Shown here: piece after piece, positions 10,868 to 22,498 of the stretch | Layout: each line of letters starts with the position of its first letter | Position numbering within the stretch: the stretch's first letter is position 1 | Notes under the pieces: generated by a model | Told to the model about the DNA's origin: nothing | What the model saw: only the letters and a program-made list of their open reading frames with translations | The model's database searches: none | Program-made: the position numbers and the translations under genes | Source: Chlamydomonas sphaeroides | Lineage: Eukaryota; Chlorophyta; Chlorophyceae; Chlamydomonadales; Chlamydomonadaceae | DNA: 64,000 nt | Reading direction: 5' to 3' | Assembly: GCA_001662425.1 (NCBI GenBank) | Contig: BDDC01000018.1 | Location: 82,279-146,278, forward strand

Positions 10868-13800
10868 CTACTCATGCGCCGCCGCCTCCTGGTGGTGGTG
10901 GTGGTGCTGGTGGTGGCCTCGTACCTGCAGGTCCGTCACTGACGGCGCGTGCTGCAGCGAGCCCGCCGCCATCGCGCCGCCGCCGCCGCCGCCGTCGCCG
11001 CTGGCGCAGCCCACGCTGATCTCGACCGTGATGGAGCCGCCGCCGCTGCGCGCCGTGTTCAGCAGGCCGCCGCGACCGGCCTGCTGCTGCTCGTACTGCT
11101 GCTGCTCGTACTGCTGCTGCTCGTACTGCTGCTGCTCGTATTGCTTCTGCTCATGGTGCTGCCGGTACGCGGGCTGGGCCGCACGGTCCTGGTGCTGTTC
11201 GTGTTGGTGCTGCTCCCCGTACGGCAGCAGCATCAGACGGCCGCCGCAAGCGGCGTCGCCGCCGTCGACGCTGCCGCCGCGGCCGCCTTGGTAGCCGCCG
11301 CGGGGGCCACCGGGGCCGCCGGTCGTCACCTGCGGCAGCTGCACGGCGGCGGCGGCGGCGCCGCCGCCGGCGCTGCCAAAGGGACTGTTGCGCAGCGGCG
11401 ACGACGGCATGCCGCCGCCGACCCAGCCCCAGGCCGCAGCCTCCGCCGTCAGCAGGCCGCCGCCGCTGCGGGCTTCCAGGTCAAAGGTGCTGGCGGCGCC
11501 GCCAGCGCCGGCGCCGCCGGCGCCGGCGCCGCCGCCGAAACGCATGTGGATGAGCGGGCTGCCCGGCGCCGGCGACCGCTCCCGGCCAGAGAACGTAAAC
11601 CCCCCGTCGACGGCGGCGGCGCCGCCAGCGCCATCGGCGGTTGTACGGCGGATGGCGGCGCTCAGCAGGGTGTCGCCGGCGGCGCCGCCAGCACCGGCGG
11701 CGGCGAATGGCGACGGCGTCCCCGAGTAGGTGTGCCGGTGCGGCGGCGGGCCCTGGCCGCCGCCGCCGCCGCTGCCGCCGAGTGCGCCCATGCTATGGCT
11801 CTGGACCAGGGTTTCCAGCCCCTGCTGCTGCTGAGGGTGATGATGATGGGGTTCATGATGAGGGTGAGGGTGGGCATGCGGGCCGTGGTGCTGGCGGCCG
11901 TGAAGGTGCGCCGGCAGCGGCGGCGGCGCGCCGGCGGCGCCGCCGCCAGAGGCCCAAGCGCCGGCGGTGGCAGTGGAGCCGTAGCGGTCGAGCTGCAAGG
12001 CGTGAGGGGGCCGGAGGTCAGTGGCTGCGGGAACCGTGCGGAAGGGCAAGGGCAGAGGCAGGGACAGGGCAGGGCGCTGCGGGGGCTGCAGTGGATCCAG
12101 CGGCAAAAGCGCTAGGCCAGGGCGCCAGCGTCAGGAGAGTTTCAGATGGGCGCCGGCGGCAGAGCGCCACGCGAGCCAGCGACCACCGCACGGCCGTCCG
12201 GCCCCACCTGCAGCTCTGAAACGGTGCTGCGGGAGGACATGCGGGCCGAGCGACTGCCGCCGCCGCCGCCGCCAGCGACACCACCACCACCGCCAGCGGC
12301 GGCGCCGCCGCCGGAGCCCGCCAAGGACGACCGCCGCCCTCGCGGCGCCGCACCGCAGGTCGCAGCCGCAAACTCCACCTTCACTTGCACCCCTCCCGGC
12401 GCCGCGGCGGCGGCGGCGGCGGCGGCGGCGCCGGCCGGCAGCAGCTGCAGCGGCGCGGGGCCCTGGGGCCCGCGGCGCCGCGCGTCAGCGCCGGCGGGCT
12501 CGCCGGCGGCGGCGGCGCCGGCGGCCTCGGCCGCCGGCGGCGGCTCCTCGTCCTCCTCGTCGTCCAGGTCGTCGACGGCGGCGCCGGCGGCGGCGGCGCC
12601 GTCAGCGCCGTCGGCGGCGGCGCCGCCGCGCGCTTCCAGCGCAGCCATGCAGCCGGGCGCAAGGCCGGACTGCACCTGCTCCGGCAGCCGCTCCACGGGG
12701 ATGAGCTCACCTGTGCAGGGGTGAGGAGGCGGGGGCGGGCGTCTTGAAGGACATCGACGAGGCCATCGTCCGGGCAGGATGGATCGAGGGCCACGTCGCC
12801 GCAGGGTTGCCTTCCTGCCCGGTACACACACAGGCCCCACCAAGCCCCAGCCCGCCCTACGCCACCCAGCCTCCTCGACCAGCCAGGTAGGCGGTGGGGT
12901 CGCGTCACGCAAAACACACACGCCGAGCACACACACACACAGCCCCCCTCCCCAGCCCGCCGAACGCCACCCACCCTGCTCGTCAAGGTAGGCGGTAGGG
13001 TCGTAGTTGGTCACCGCGCTGCCGCCGCCTGCGTGGGTTGCATTGCATGAGGACCGCGGTGGGAGGGGGGGAGGTGTCAGGTAGGGTACGTGCCGGCGGC
13101 CTGCGGTCAGAGGCTTTGGGCGACTGCCGGCCCCAGCCCGCCTCCTCGTGTCCCGCCGCCTCGGCCCGGCCCTCGTGCCCGCTCACGTCTCTTGATGGCC
13201 GCGTAGTCGTAGGCCATGGCCGCGGCCTCCTCGGAACCAAAGGTGCCCAGGTACTGAGAGCAGCGAAGAGGCGGGAGGCGGGCGGGCGCGAGTCGCGTGT
13301 CAGCCCGGGCGGGCGGAAGGGCAGCAGGGCACGTGGGGCAGGCCGGCCCGTGCGCCCTGCCGCGAGGTGTTGGGCTCCGGAGGAGGCCCGAGCGCAGCGC
13401 AGCCCGCACGCACCCCGCGCGCTGCTACGCCCGCCCTTCCCGCCTTCCCACATGCATGCACGTCCAACAAAACACACACAGTACTATTATACTTATTTCT
13501 GAACACACACGTGCACCCCGCTCGCCGCCTCGCCCCCAGACCCCGCTCCCCAACCCCTCATGGCCATCTCACCAGGTAGCGGCCGCCCCGTATCTTGCCG
13601 ATGCGCGCCTCCCACTTGCCCGGCTGGTGGTGGCGCGTGACGCCGCGGAAGGCGCTGGCGCCGCGGCTGAAGGCGGGCGAGGAGCGCCGCAGCATGGCCA
13701 CCACGCTCTCCTTGTCCAGGCCCTGCAGCCGCGGCATGTCGTGCTCGTACTCCTCGATGGGGTACTGCGGCGTACGGCAGGCGTACCGCAGTATGGCGGT

Positions 13801-16800
13801 GAGGGTACGGCAGGGCGGCGGGGTGGTGAGGCACGCAGCTCTGGGTTCGGGGCACGGGTGCTGGTGCGCGCGAGGAACGGCGGCGGCGCGAGGGGTCCGT
13901 TGGAGGAACTGCTTGCCGTCCCCGCCTGCTCACGTTGGTGGTCGCCCCGACGCCCCAGTACACGATGGCGGCCATGTCGTAGGCGCGGGCCGCGTCCTCC
14001 TCCGTGGCGTAGCCGCCCAGGTACACCTGCAGGGTGCGGGCCGGCCGGAGGGCGGAGGGCGGAGGCCAGGGTAAGTGGGGGGCCGGGGCGAGAGGTGAGC
14101 TGTGGACGCCGGAGGCAGGGGCACGGCCGTGCCAGCGTACAGGCGTGGCACCGGTGCCAGCTCCGGGGCCGTGCTGGCTCGCAGGCAGCATCACGTGTGG
14201 CGCACCAGGGTTCTCAGGTGGGGCGGGAGGAGTTGAGCTCGGACCATGGTCACGGCGCAAGCCACGAGATTCGGACGCATGCCGGCTAGCAGCACGTGCG
14301 GCGCACCAGCTTGACGGACACATCACCGTGTCCACACGCTCGCCTCAAGCCACGGGCACACCATCGTGTCCACACGAGCGTGTAGAAAACCACTACATGC
14401 TCGTGTAGACACGGTGGTGTGGCTACATGCTCGTGTAGCACACCCGAAATTTGATTTGCACTTACACGAGCGTGTGGGACATGAGGCCTACACTATGTGC
14501 AACACGAGGCCTAGGGATCCGTGACGCATGGTTAGCTAGCCTAGCTAGTAGCACGTGGGCCGCACCTGCTTGCCGCGCGTGCGGCCGCCCGGCGCCGTCT
14601 TCTTGCGTGCCACGGTGCTATCCCATAAGTGCGCCTCCCACTTGCCCGTCCACCGGTGCCTGCGGGAAGGCAAGGGAGGCACGGAAGGGAGGGAGGCGGG
14701 CAAGGGTGGGGAGCGAGAAGCCGGCGGCAGGTTGAGGTGCAGCAGGCGGGGTGAGGCCGCTGTTCAACGCGCCGTGCCCTACGGTCGTGCAGACGGTGCA
14801 AGGTTGCTCACTTGGTGACTCCCTTGAAGCTGGAGGTGCCGCCGTTCTTGGCGCGCACGACGGGCGCCACCGCCACCGCCGCCGCCACCTCGCCGGCGAC
14901 GGCGGCAGCGGGTGCGGCGGCGCCGGGCGTGCTGCGCCGCCGCGCCGCCGCCACCTGCTGCTGCGCCGCCGCCACCGCGGCAGCGGCAGCGCCGCCGCCG
15001 CCGCCGCGGCTCTCGCGCCGCTGGCGCTGCTGGCGGCGGCGGTGCCGTGCATCGGGGTCGTCGTCCGCGCCGTCGGCGTCATGGCCAAAGCCGTAGTCTG
15101 GGTCGTCGCCAGCCGCCGCCGCCGCCCTGGCGCCGCCGCCGCCGCCACTGCGGCCGCGCCCGCCAGCTAGTAGGTTGCTGGCGGCGGACTGCGTGCTGCC
15201 GTTGGGGCTGCTGCTGCCGTCGCCGGCGGCGCCGCCAGGCGCCGCCGTTGCCCCCACGGGGCTCGCTTGGAAAAGCGGCGGGACCGGAATCATCTGACCC
15301 AGCGGCGAGAATGCCGGGCCGGCGGCGGCGACACCGGCGGCGCCGCCAGGCCGAATGTTGCGCAGCGACTGGCCGCCAGGGCCGAAAGTGGCGGGTAGGA
15401 AGTCCGGCGGCGGCGGCGGCGTCGCGAAGCGGCGGATGCCATCTGGCAGCGCCGGCGGCGGCGCCGTCAGGTAGCCAGCAAGCTCAAGGCCGTGGCCATG
15501 GCCGTGGGGGTAGTGGCTGCTGGTCGTGTGCTGGTGGTGGGGTTGGGGTTGGGGTTGGTGGTGCGGCTGGTGGTGCGGGTTGTGGTGGGCGTGGTAGGGG
15601 TGGTGTCTCGGCCCCTGGTGCGGCGACGGGGGCCGCAGGTCCTGGTACGATGTGTGGTAGGGGTGGGGCTGCTGCTGCTGCTGCTGAGGATGATGATGGT
15701 GATGCTGGTAGGCGTGCGGCTGCGGCTGCGGCTGCGGTGCGTCGGCGGCGTCGGCGGCGGACCAGCGATGCTGCCGGTCGCGCTTGACGCCTGCGGGGCA
15801 CGCGTAAGGCGGTGGCGGCACAAGCAAGGCGGTGAGTGCACAGCTCGCGGGAGGCCGCAGGCTTAAGCGCTCAGGGAAGCGCCGGCCTGCGCCCCTCGCA
15901 GGAACCCGTCCCCACGTGCAGCGGCGCTGCAGGCCTAGGCCTCACCAGTCATCACGGCCATGCCGCCGCCGGCGGCGCCCGCGTAGCCCAGCGTGCCGTC
16001 GGCCGACACCGCGCGCGGCGGCAGCACCGGCGACGCGTACGTCCTGCCGCCGCCGCCGCCGCCGCCACCCTCGGCGAGCATGCCACCGCCGCTGGAGCTG
16101 AAGAAGCTGCCAAAGCCGTCCATGCCCGGGCTCAGCAGCCCGCCGGTGGAGCTGCCGAAGCCGCCGCCGCCGCCAGCGGCGGCGCCGCCGCCACCGATGC
16201 TGCCGCCGGTGCCCAGGAAGGCGTCAATGTCCATCCAGTCGGCAGAGGCGCCTGCGCCGCCAAAGGCGGCGCCGCCGCCGCCGGTGCCGCCGCCGCCGCT
16301 GACGTGGCCGGCGGCGCCGCCGCCGCTGCTGGCAAAGATGGACCCAGGGCCGAAGGTCTCGTCCAGGATGTCCTGGGCCGTCATGTGCGGACGGCTGCCG
16401 GCGCCGAACAAGCCCGGCTGCGCCTGGGCTTGGGCCTGGGGCGGGACCGGCTGCTGCGGCTGCTGCGGCGTGCCATAGGTGCCGTGTTGGTGTTGGTGGT
16501 GGTGGTGGTGTTGGTGCTGAGGATGAGGATGCTGGGGGTGGTAGAAGTGCGGGGGCGCGTTGTGGTAGATGGGCGGGTAGTACGGCGGCGGCGGCGGCTG
16601 GGCGGCGGCGCCGGAGCCCGCAGAGCCCGACGGGGCGTCCTGGGGCTGGGAGTGCGACGCGAAGGCGTGGTGGGCCTGTCCCTGTCCCTGTCCCTGCCCC
16701 TGCCCCTGGCCGTGGCCGTGGCCCTGCCCCTGGCCGTGGCCCTGCGGCATCTGACCGCCACCTGCCATAGCGTCAGCGGCGCTGCTGTGACGGGGCCGGA

Positions 16801-18176
16801 AGCCGCCGGCGCTGGTCGAGGGCGCGCCGCCGCCGATCGAGTGGCCGCCGGCGGCGGCGCCGCCGCCGCTGCTGCAGGCGACGGCGGCGGCGAGGTCGGC
16901 GCTGGCGCTGGAGGCAAGCAGGTGCTGCCAGACGGGCTCCGAGTGGCGCCGCGTCACGCAGGCCTGCACGCCGTGCTGCTGCTGGGGATGAGGATGCGGC
17001 GGCGGCGCGTAGGCGGTGGCGGAGCCCGGCGGCGCGGCACCGCCGGGTGCCGGCTGGTGGTGGTGGGGGTGGTGGGGGTGGTAGCCCGGCGGCGCCGCTC
17101 CGCCGCTGCTGCCGTACCAATCCGGCGCTTCGCGCTGCTGCTGCTGCTGCTGCTGCTGCGCCGTCGGCTGGAAGAGCGGCGGCGGCGGCGGCGGCATCGT
17201 GAAGGGCGAGGCGGCGGCTCGCTGCGGCGCCGGTGTTGGCGCGGCGGCGCCGAGGCCCTCAGCCAGGCTCGTGAACAGAAGGGGTGTGGAGACGGGCGCC
17301 GCAGCATTGGCGGCGGCGCTGGCGGCGGCGCAGTGCGGCGGCGGCGGCGTCGACGGGCCCGTGGAGACGGAGGCATGGCTGTGGGCTCGAGTCAGGGTGC
17401 CCGCCGTGTGCTGCGTCGGTATCGGCAGCGGCAGCGGCAGCGGCAGCGGCAGCGGCAGGGGCAGCGGCAGCGGCAGGGGTAGCGACGGGCCTGTGGCACG
17501 CAGGGCCGTACGGGCAGGGGCGGAGGGGCGTGTTGGAAGATGGACGGGACGAGGGCTAGTGGATGGCGGCATGCGGGGCAGGGCAACTTCCTGTTGATTG
17601 GCAGGAGCTGTGTCGGTGGGGGCAGATCGGAACCGGGGTCCGGCCGCACCTCGGCCCTGGCTGGCGGCGGCGGTGGCGTTGCTCGCGGCCTCGGCGGCGG
17701 CGGCAACGGCGGCGGCCAGCGGCGGCGGCAGCGGCGGCCGCGAGGAGGCGCCGCCGTCCTCGGCGTCGCCGTCGCGCCGCTGGGGCGTGGCGCCAAAGTT
17801 GGACTCAGCGGACGACGTCGCCGGCGCGGCGTCGGCGGCCTGGGGCGGCGGCGGCGGGGCGTTTGCGCTTGAGCTACTGGGGCAGCTGCACAACGCTCAT
17901 TTCATTGTTTGCCAAGCTTGTCAGGCTTACCGTTGCGCCCGTGTCCTGTGGCGCCAACGTCATTGCGGTGGCTCCAGAGGTGGCGGCGTGTCGTGGCGGC
18001 GAGCCGGCGGCTAGCAGGCCGTGTGGAAGGCCGCCGTAGCCCGAGTGGTTGAGCTCCACATGTAGCCGACGCACGATGGCCTCGCTGGCTGCGACCGCGG
18101 CGGCGGCTTGCTCGCTCGCCGCGACGGCCTCGGCGTGTGCGCTTCTCGCGAAAACGGCCGCGGCAAATGGGTCCAT
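10868..18176 (-). CDS. Two-repeat AP2 transcription factor (AINTEGUMENTA-like)
   Basis: Ten exons, all in phase, encode about 1748 residues: 17931-18176, 15946-17839, 14812-15790, 14566-14659, 13934-14026, 13573-13764, 13187-13253, 12975-13028, 12208-12710 and 10868-11992. The first AP2 repeat spans exons 3-5: SSFKGVTKHRWTGKWEAHLW, an insertion rich in basic residues, then VYLGGYATEEDAARAYDMAA. The second spans exons 6-8: AFRGVTRHHQPGKWEARIGK, YLGTFGSEEAAAMAYDYAAI, then AVTNYDPTAY. The linker YPIEEYEHDMPRLQGLDKES and the longer insertion in repeat 1 are typical of the plant ANT/WRI1 class. Two AP2 repeats bind DNA sequence-specifically, so this is a nuclear regulator. Flanks are Gly, Ala, His and Gln-rich with several poly-Gln tracts. 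The target genes are not evident. The intron 1 acceptor was picked to preserve phase. Confidence 0.88.
13471..13510 (-). repeat. AT-rich intronic repeat shared with the RFC4 intron
   Basis: On the minus strand this intron of the AP2 gene contains TTCAGAAATAAGTATAA preceded by GTGTGTG. The same 24 bases occur on the plus strand at 28711-28734 inside the last intron of RFC4. It stands out as AT-rich within very GC-rich DNA. Confidence 0.75.
14357..14421. repeat. 29-bp inverted repeat with 7-base loop
   Basis: Arms 14357-14385 and 14393-14421 pair at 26 of 29 positions around the loop AAAACCA. Further diverged copies of the motif (CTACATGCTCGTGTAG, ACACGAGCGTGTGG, CCGTGTCCACACGCTCG) lie between about 14317 and 14480. 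All are within the AP2 intron 14027-14565 that splits the first AP2 repeat. It may be a remnant of a small inverted-repeat transposon or a palindromic satellite. Confidence 0.85.
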
Positions 18177-20199
18177 CCGCGGCGGCTAGGGTTGTGAAGA
18201 TTGGGGTAGGATGGATGGGCCGAAAGCGGTCGCGAAAGGGGCCTGCGCGGCAGAGAGTAGGCGGCGATGGGCTGAGGACGAACCATAAGAATGATGCGGC
18301 CTGTGTGGGAGGTGTGCGCTGCGTTATTGAGTTGTTGGGCCCGTGAAACTGACGATCATGTCGCGGTCTTGACCTGACGCCGACGCTTCGGTAACGAGCA
18401 GCGAGGCGACGCCACCACATGCACAAGCGACTTAGCAGGCTGCTAGGGCATCTGGTTTGCCGTGAGGCGCGTTCGCGCGGCGCGCCGACGACCGCCGACG
18501 TGACCGGCGCTCCGGCCGAGCGCGCGTCGCAGGGCAGCAGCAGAGCCCCGAATCAGCACAAACAACCTCCTGCACACCTACCGTGAGGAAGGGACCGTTG
18601 ACGGCGCGCTTCGCTGCAGCGCGCGACTCAGATGCCGGTCGCAATCATCGCGGAATGCAACAGCTAGGGCAGCTTACGCAGCCGCAACCAAGTAAGTATA
18701 CGTGTTGATACGTGACGACTAGTAAGTATGCCTCGAATGCGTGCGAGAAGGTACATGTGCGAAGCCGGAACGTCCTGTCACGACCGGCGCCCAACCGCCC
18801 GCGACCAAACGCCGGCGCGACACGACCTGCTAGCGAGCTCTGGCCTGTGCCTAAGCGATTGCTGCGAGAATATTTCATGCGACCACGCTTACCTCGAACG
18901 TCCCCTCTCGAACCACGCAACACCCGAACGCTACGCGCTCATTACGCCATTACAGGCCACTTCACGCCCTACCAAACTGAGTCGACCGGGCCAAGAGCGC
19001 AACGCCGAACCTGCCAGGGCCGAAACGCACCCAGCCCGACTGGCCGCTGTATGGTGAGGACCACACCGCTGCAGGCCCCTACTAGCGCAGCAGCGTTCCC
19101 CTACATGCCCCAGAGCCCGCATGCCAGCTCCTGCCCGGCTTCACGCCGCCGCTTCGACCCCCGCCTGCGAACTCCCAGGCCCCGCCGGCTTCGCTCACCA
19201 CAGCGCCCGGGCGCATGCATGACGCCGACACCTCCCTGTCCAGGCTCTGGGATAGGTCTGTGTGATGAGCACCCCAGGGCGGGCTGCCGCAGGCCCCGCG
19301 CAGCGCTGCGGCAAGGCCGTCGCTTCGCCTGCCGCAGCGCGTGTGGCTTCGAAGCAACCGCCCGCCGGGTCGCAGCAAAACACACATGAGCCCTACGGTC
19401 AGGGAGGTGCAGGGGGATGGCAGCGCAGGGAGGTCTCGGCGGGCGTTGCTGCTGGGGCCGCAGGGGGTACAGCGGGGGTACGCACAGTCGGTTGAGTGAC
19501 ACGGCTGGGCGCTCGGGTCGCTGGCACAAACGCCAGCCGCGATGAAGGGGCGGTAGCGCGGGCGGCTGTCGCTCACCTGATGCCGTTGCGATGACGCGGT
19601 GCTGTTTGCCAGGCTGCTGGCTGCTTGCAGGCGCTGGGCAGGTCCGAGCAGGTGAACGGAACCCGAGGCGGCATGTTGCCCATGGGCCGTGGCCCAGCGG
19701 ATACGGGTACCACGTTGGAGCTCAGCGTGAGCGACAGCTCCTGGTAGACTTCGGAGGTGTTATGGGCTGCGGGGTATCCTGGCTACCCCAGGGAACCTGA
19801 GCTGGGGGAGGGAAGGGCCCCCGCTGGGGGGCCGCCATCCTCCAGGACGTGACGGGTACGTGTCGCTGAAGGCGGGGGTCTTGTACAGCTGGCGCTGCCG
19901 TCGTTGTGGTTGTCAATATTGTCGTAAGCTATCGCGTGCAGCGATGGGGCAGGTCGCGAACACGTAGACCTTTGGTAAACTACCGCCCTTTTGCCTTCAT
20001 CTGCACGCCATACAATGCAAGCGGGCATGCTCTATCAGGGGATGTACGCGGAAGGGCGCAAAGGCGAGGGATCCAAGGGGTTCGAAATCGCGCCATGGCA
20101 CAGCATGGAAACGGCTCGCGGCTGCGCGCCATAAACCAAATGCTCGCTGCGCCTGGCAAACTTCGAACTACCCTGTCACTGTACTACCTGTTACCCAAG
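18177..20199. promoter_or_regulatory. Divergent region between the AP2 and dUTPase genes
   Basis: About 2 kb separate two divergently oriented start codons, so both promoters should lie here. No exon is credible and no repeat stands out. An in-frame ATG at 20095 could extend dUTPase upstream. Confidence 0.4.
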
Positions 20200-21083
20200 A
20201 TGGCGACCATGGCCTCGCCCCGCAAGCACGCCGCGAGCGACGCCGCGCCGATGTCCACGGAGAAGCCCGCCAAGCAACCCCGTATGGAGGTCGAGGAGAA
20301 GCTGCTGGTGAAGAAGCTAAACGACAAGGCCACGCTGCCAAAGCGCGGCTCGCAGTTCGCTGCGGGCTATGACCTTGCTAGGTGCGCGTTCAACCACCCC
20401 GTGCGGCCAGCTGCCCGCCACGATGCGCTGCATGTAACACGCACCGCCATCTCCCTTGCCTTACGCAGCGCTGAGGACACCGTCGTCCCCGCGCGAGGCA
20501 AGGCCGTCGTCAAGACGGGCTTGTCCATCCGTGTACCCCACGGCACCTACGGCCGTGTCGCGCCCCGCTCGGGCCTGGCTGTCAAGAACTTCATCGACAC
20601 GGGCGCGGGTGTGGTGGATGAGGACTACCGCGGGGAGGTGGGCGTGGTGCTGTTCAACCACTCCGAAGTGGACTTCCAGGGTGAGCATGCCGCTTGGCCC
20701 TCAACCCCCGTGCCGCCCCGCTGCCGCACGCCGCCGAGCCCGTCCGTCTCCGGCAACACGCGCCGTATCCACCCGAGCTACCGCTTGCCCGCTTGGCGCA
20801 CGCCTATCCGGCTCGACGACATGCGCACTACACGCACAACCCAAGCTTGCCGCACCCCTCGCACCCTCCCGCCGCTCCCGCTCGCCGCGCTCTGGGTAAC
20901 CCACACGCACCCTCTCTCTCGCTGCCCCAACCCTTCCACCCCGCAGTCAAGGTCGGCGACCGTGTCGCGCAGCTGGTGCTGGAGCGCATCGCCACCCCCG
21001 ACGTGGCTGAGGTGGAGGAGCTGGATGACACGGAGCGCGGCGCCAACGGATACGGCTCCACGGGCGTTGCCGCCAGCAGCTAG
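20200..21083 (+). CDS. DUT: dUTP pyrophosphatase (dUTPase)
   Basis: Hydrolyses dUTP to dUMP and pyrophosphate, keeping uracil out of DNA and supplying dTMP synthesis. Exons 20200-20381, 20469-20680 and 20947-21083 keep phase and encode 176 residues, normal for the trimeric family. All five motifs are visible: AAGYDLA (1), PRSGLAVK (2), GAGVVDEDYRGEVGVVLFNH (3), GDRVAQLVLE (4) and RGANGYGSTG (5). Motif 5 has Tyr where Phe is most usual, a conservative change at the base-stacking position. The N-terminal 40 residues are basic and probably disordered. The chosen start gives MATMASPRKHAA. An in-frame ATG at 20095 would add 35 residues (MAQHGNGSRLRAINQ...) that could act as a targeting peptide. 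A TGTAA signal lies about 460 bases after the stop. Confidence 0.95.
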
Positions 21084-21541
21084 GGCGCCGGCTGGCGTGA
21101 CGGCTGGAGTGCAGCGTCACAATGGTGTTTTCATTCATCAGTCCGAGTAACACCGCCCAGCGGTGTGTGTGGGTAGGCAGGACGTGAGCGGGGCATGGCT
21201 CGGGGGATGGGTTGACGAGGGGCAGGCGGGCAGCTGGGGATACGGAGCCAACGGGAAGTCGAGGGCAGCCAGGGCATGGGCTGTGCAGCCACGTTGCGGG
21301 CCGGTGCTTGGCTCGCGGCGAGCAGTGTGGTGGTGGCATTGAGCTTCGTGGCGTGACACCCGTGTGTGTTCGTACGTAGAAGTAGCCGCAGCAGGAGGAG
21401 TGGGCTCGCAGCAGGAGGCGTACATACGAGCCAGTTGACAGGCATGTCGTTGAATGCGGTACAAGCACACGCTGAGGTGCAGCTCTGGGGTGTGGCGCAT
21501 GCTCTCGTGTGCATGGCTCCTTGGGTACCGCGGATTGACCG

Positions 21542-21546
21542 TGTAA
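21542..21546 (+). terminator. TGTAA polyadenylation signal for dUTPase
   Basis: TGTAA is the usual poly(A) signal of chlamydomonadalean genes. It lies 459 bases after the dUTPase stop, a plausible 3' UTR length. The assignment rests on position. Confidence 0.4.
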
Positions 21547-22484
21547 CAGCACGGACACATGGGCTGGCCCGACCTGGTGTGGCCGATACCAGCGCCTCTG
21601 CTGGACAGCGCGAGGGCTGTCAGGCGCCGGGTGAAGCCCCATGGAGTCTGCCAGCGAAAGGCCCTGGGTAAAAGCAGGAGGTTCCCACATGCCCGCAGCA
21701 CCGCTGCTTGCCGCGACCCCTGCGCGAACCTTACAGATATTCCTTCTTTGCCTTCGTTCTAGCTTATCATTAACCTGTGGTGCTGCGCGCTGCAGCCTGC
21801 GTGCTGCCATTTGCTGCGACGCTGCCACCACCGTGGCCCTTGCACGACCCAGGCGCCCGCACTCGGTCCATTGCCCCGCATTGGTGCGCGAACGTGAGCT
21901 CTGGTGTAACAGGAGTGCCTGCTACAAGCAAGAGGTCTCTCGAGATGCTTCACGAAGCCAAGGGAGTGGTATGTATGGTGTGGTGGGGGTGTTCCCGCCA
22001 CACTGGCCGTAGCGCAGGCGGGCTGCTGGCTGCTGGCTGGCGGCACCTGGCGGGCTGCCATGGCCCATGGAGGAACGGTGGGCAGCAGCTAGACAGCCAC
22101 CACCCGCCATCACGCGGGCTCAGTAGTGGAGCGAGGCTCGAGGGTGAATGTGCGAGGCGTGGGGAGACAGCTTGAGCGTCGGGTGCGCAGGCCACGATTG
22201 AGCAGCCCGCGCCGCCGCTGCGTGTCTTGCTGGGGTGACGGCGGACAGAGGCGGCTTTGGGGCCGGCGCCGGGGACCGAGCCAGGGCACAAGGGCAGCGG
22301 GCTCGATGGCAGCGGCAAATGCGGTCGCCCGAGCTTGGGTCAAGGTGGGCAGGGTCTCCGCGGGGCCCCGCCCCTCCCCTATCCAGCCCAGCGGCGGCTG
22401 GTCCAAGTTGTAGGCACCTGCCAGGCCCCCGACCTTCCTACAAGACTCCTACAAGACACACAACACGTATCGACGTAACAGGTG

Positions 22485-22489
22485 TTACA
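22485..22489 (-). terminator. TGTAA polyadenylation signal close to the MTG1 stop
   Basis: TTACA on the plus strand reads TGTAA on the minus strand, only nine bases past the GTPase stop codon. The 3' UTR would be unusually short, so another signal further left may be used. Confidence 0.3.
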
Positions 22490-22498
22490 ATGGCACTC

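Larger units (their letters stand above)
21084..22498. other. Convergent intergenic region, dUTPase and MTG1 3' ends
   Basis: Both flanking genes end here. The plus-strand TGTAA at 21542 suits dUTPase and the minus-strand TGTAA at 22485-22489 suits the GTPase. No credible coding exon was seen. Confidence 0.5.

Noticed and set aside
15836..17482. Long plus-strand open frame of about 548 codons
   Set aside because: It is antisense to exon 2 of the AP2 gene. High GC leaves all frames open, and its Arg/Ala/Gly-rich translation shows no domain.
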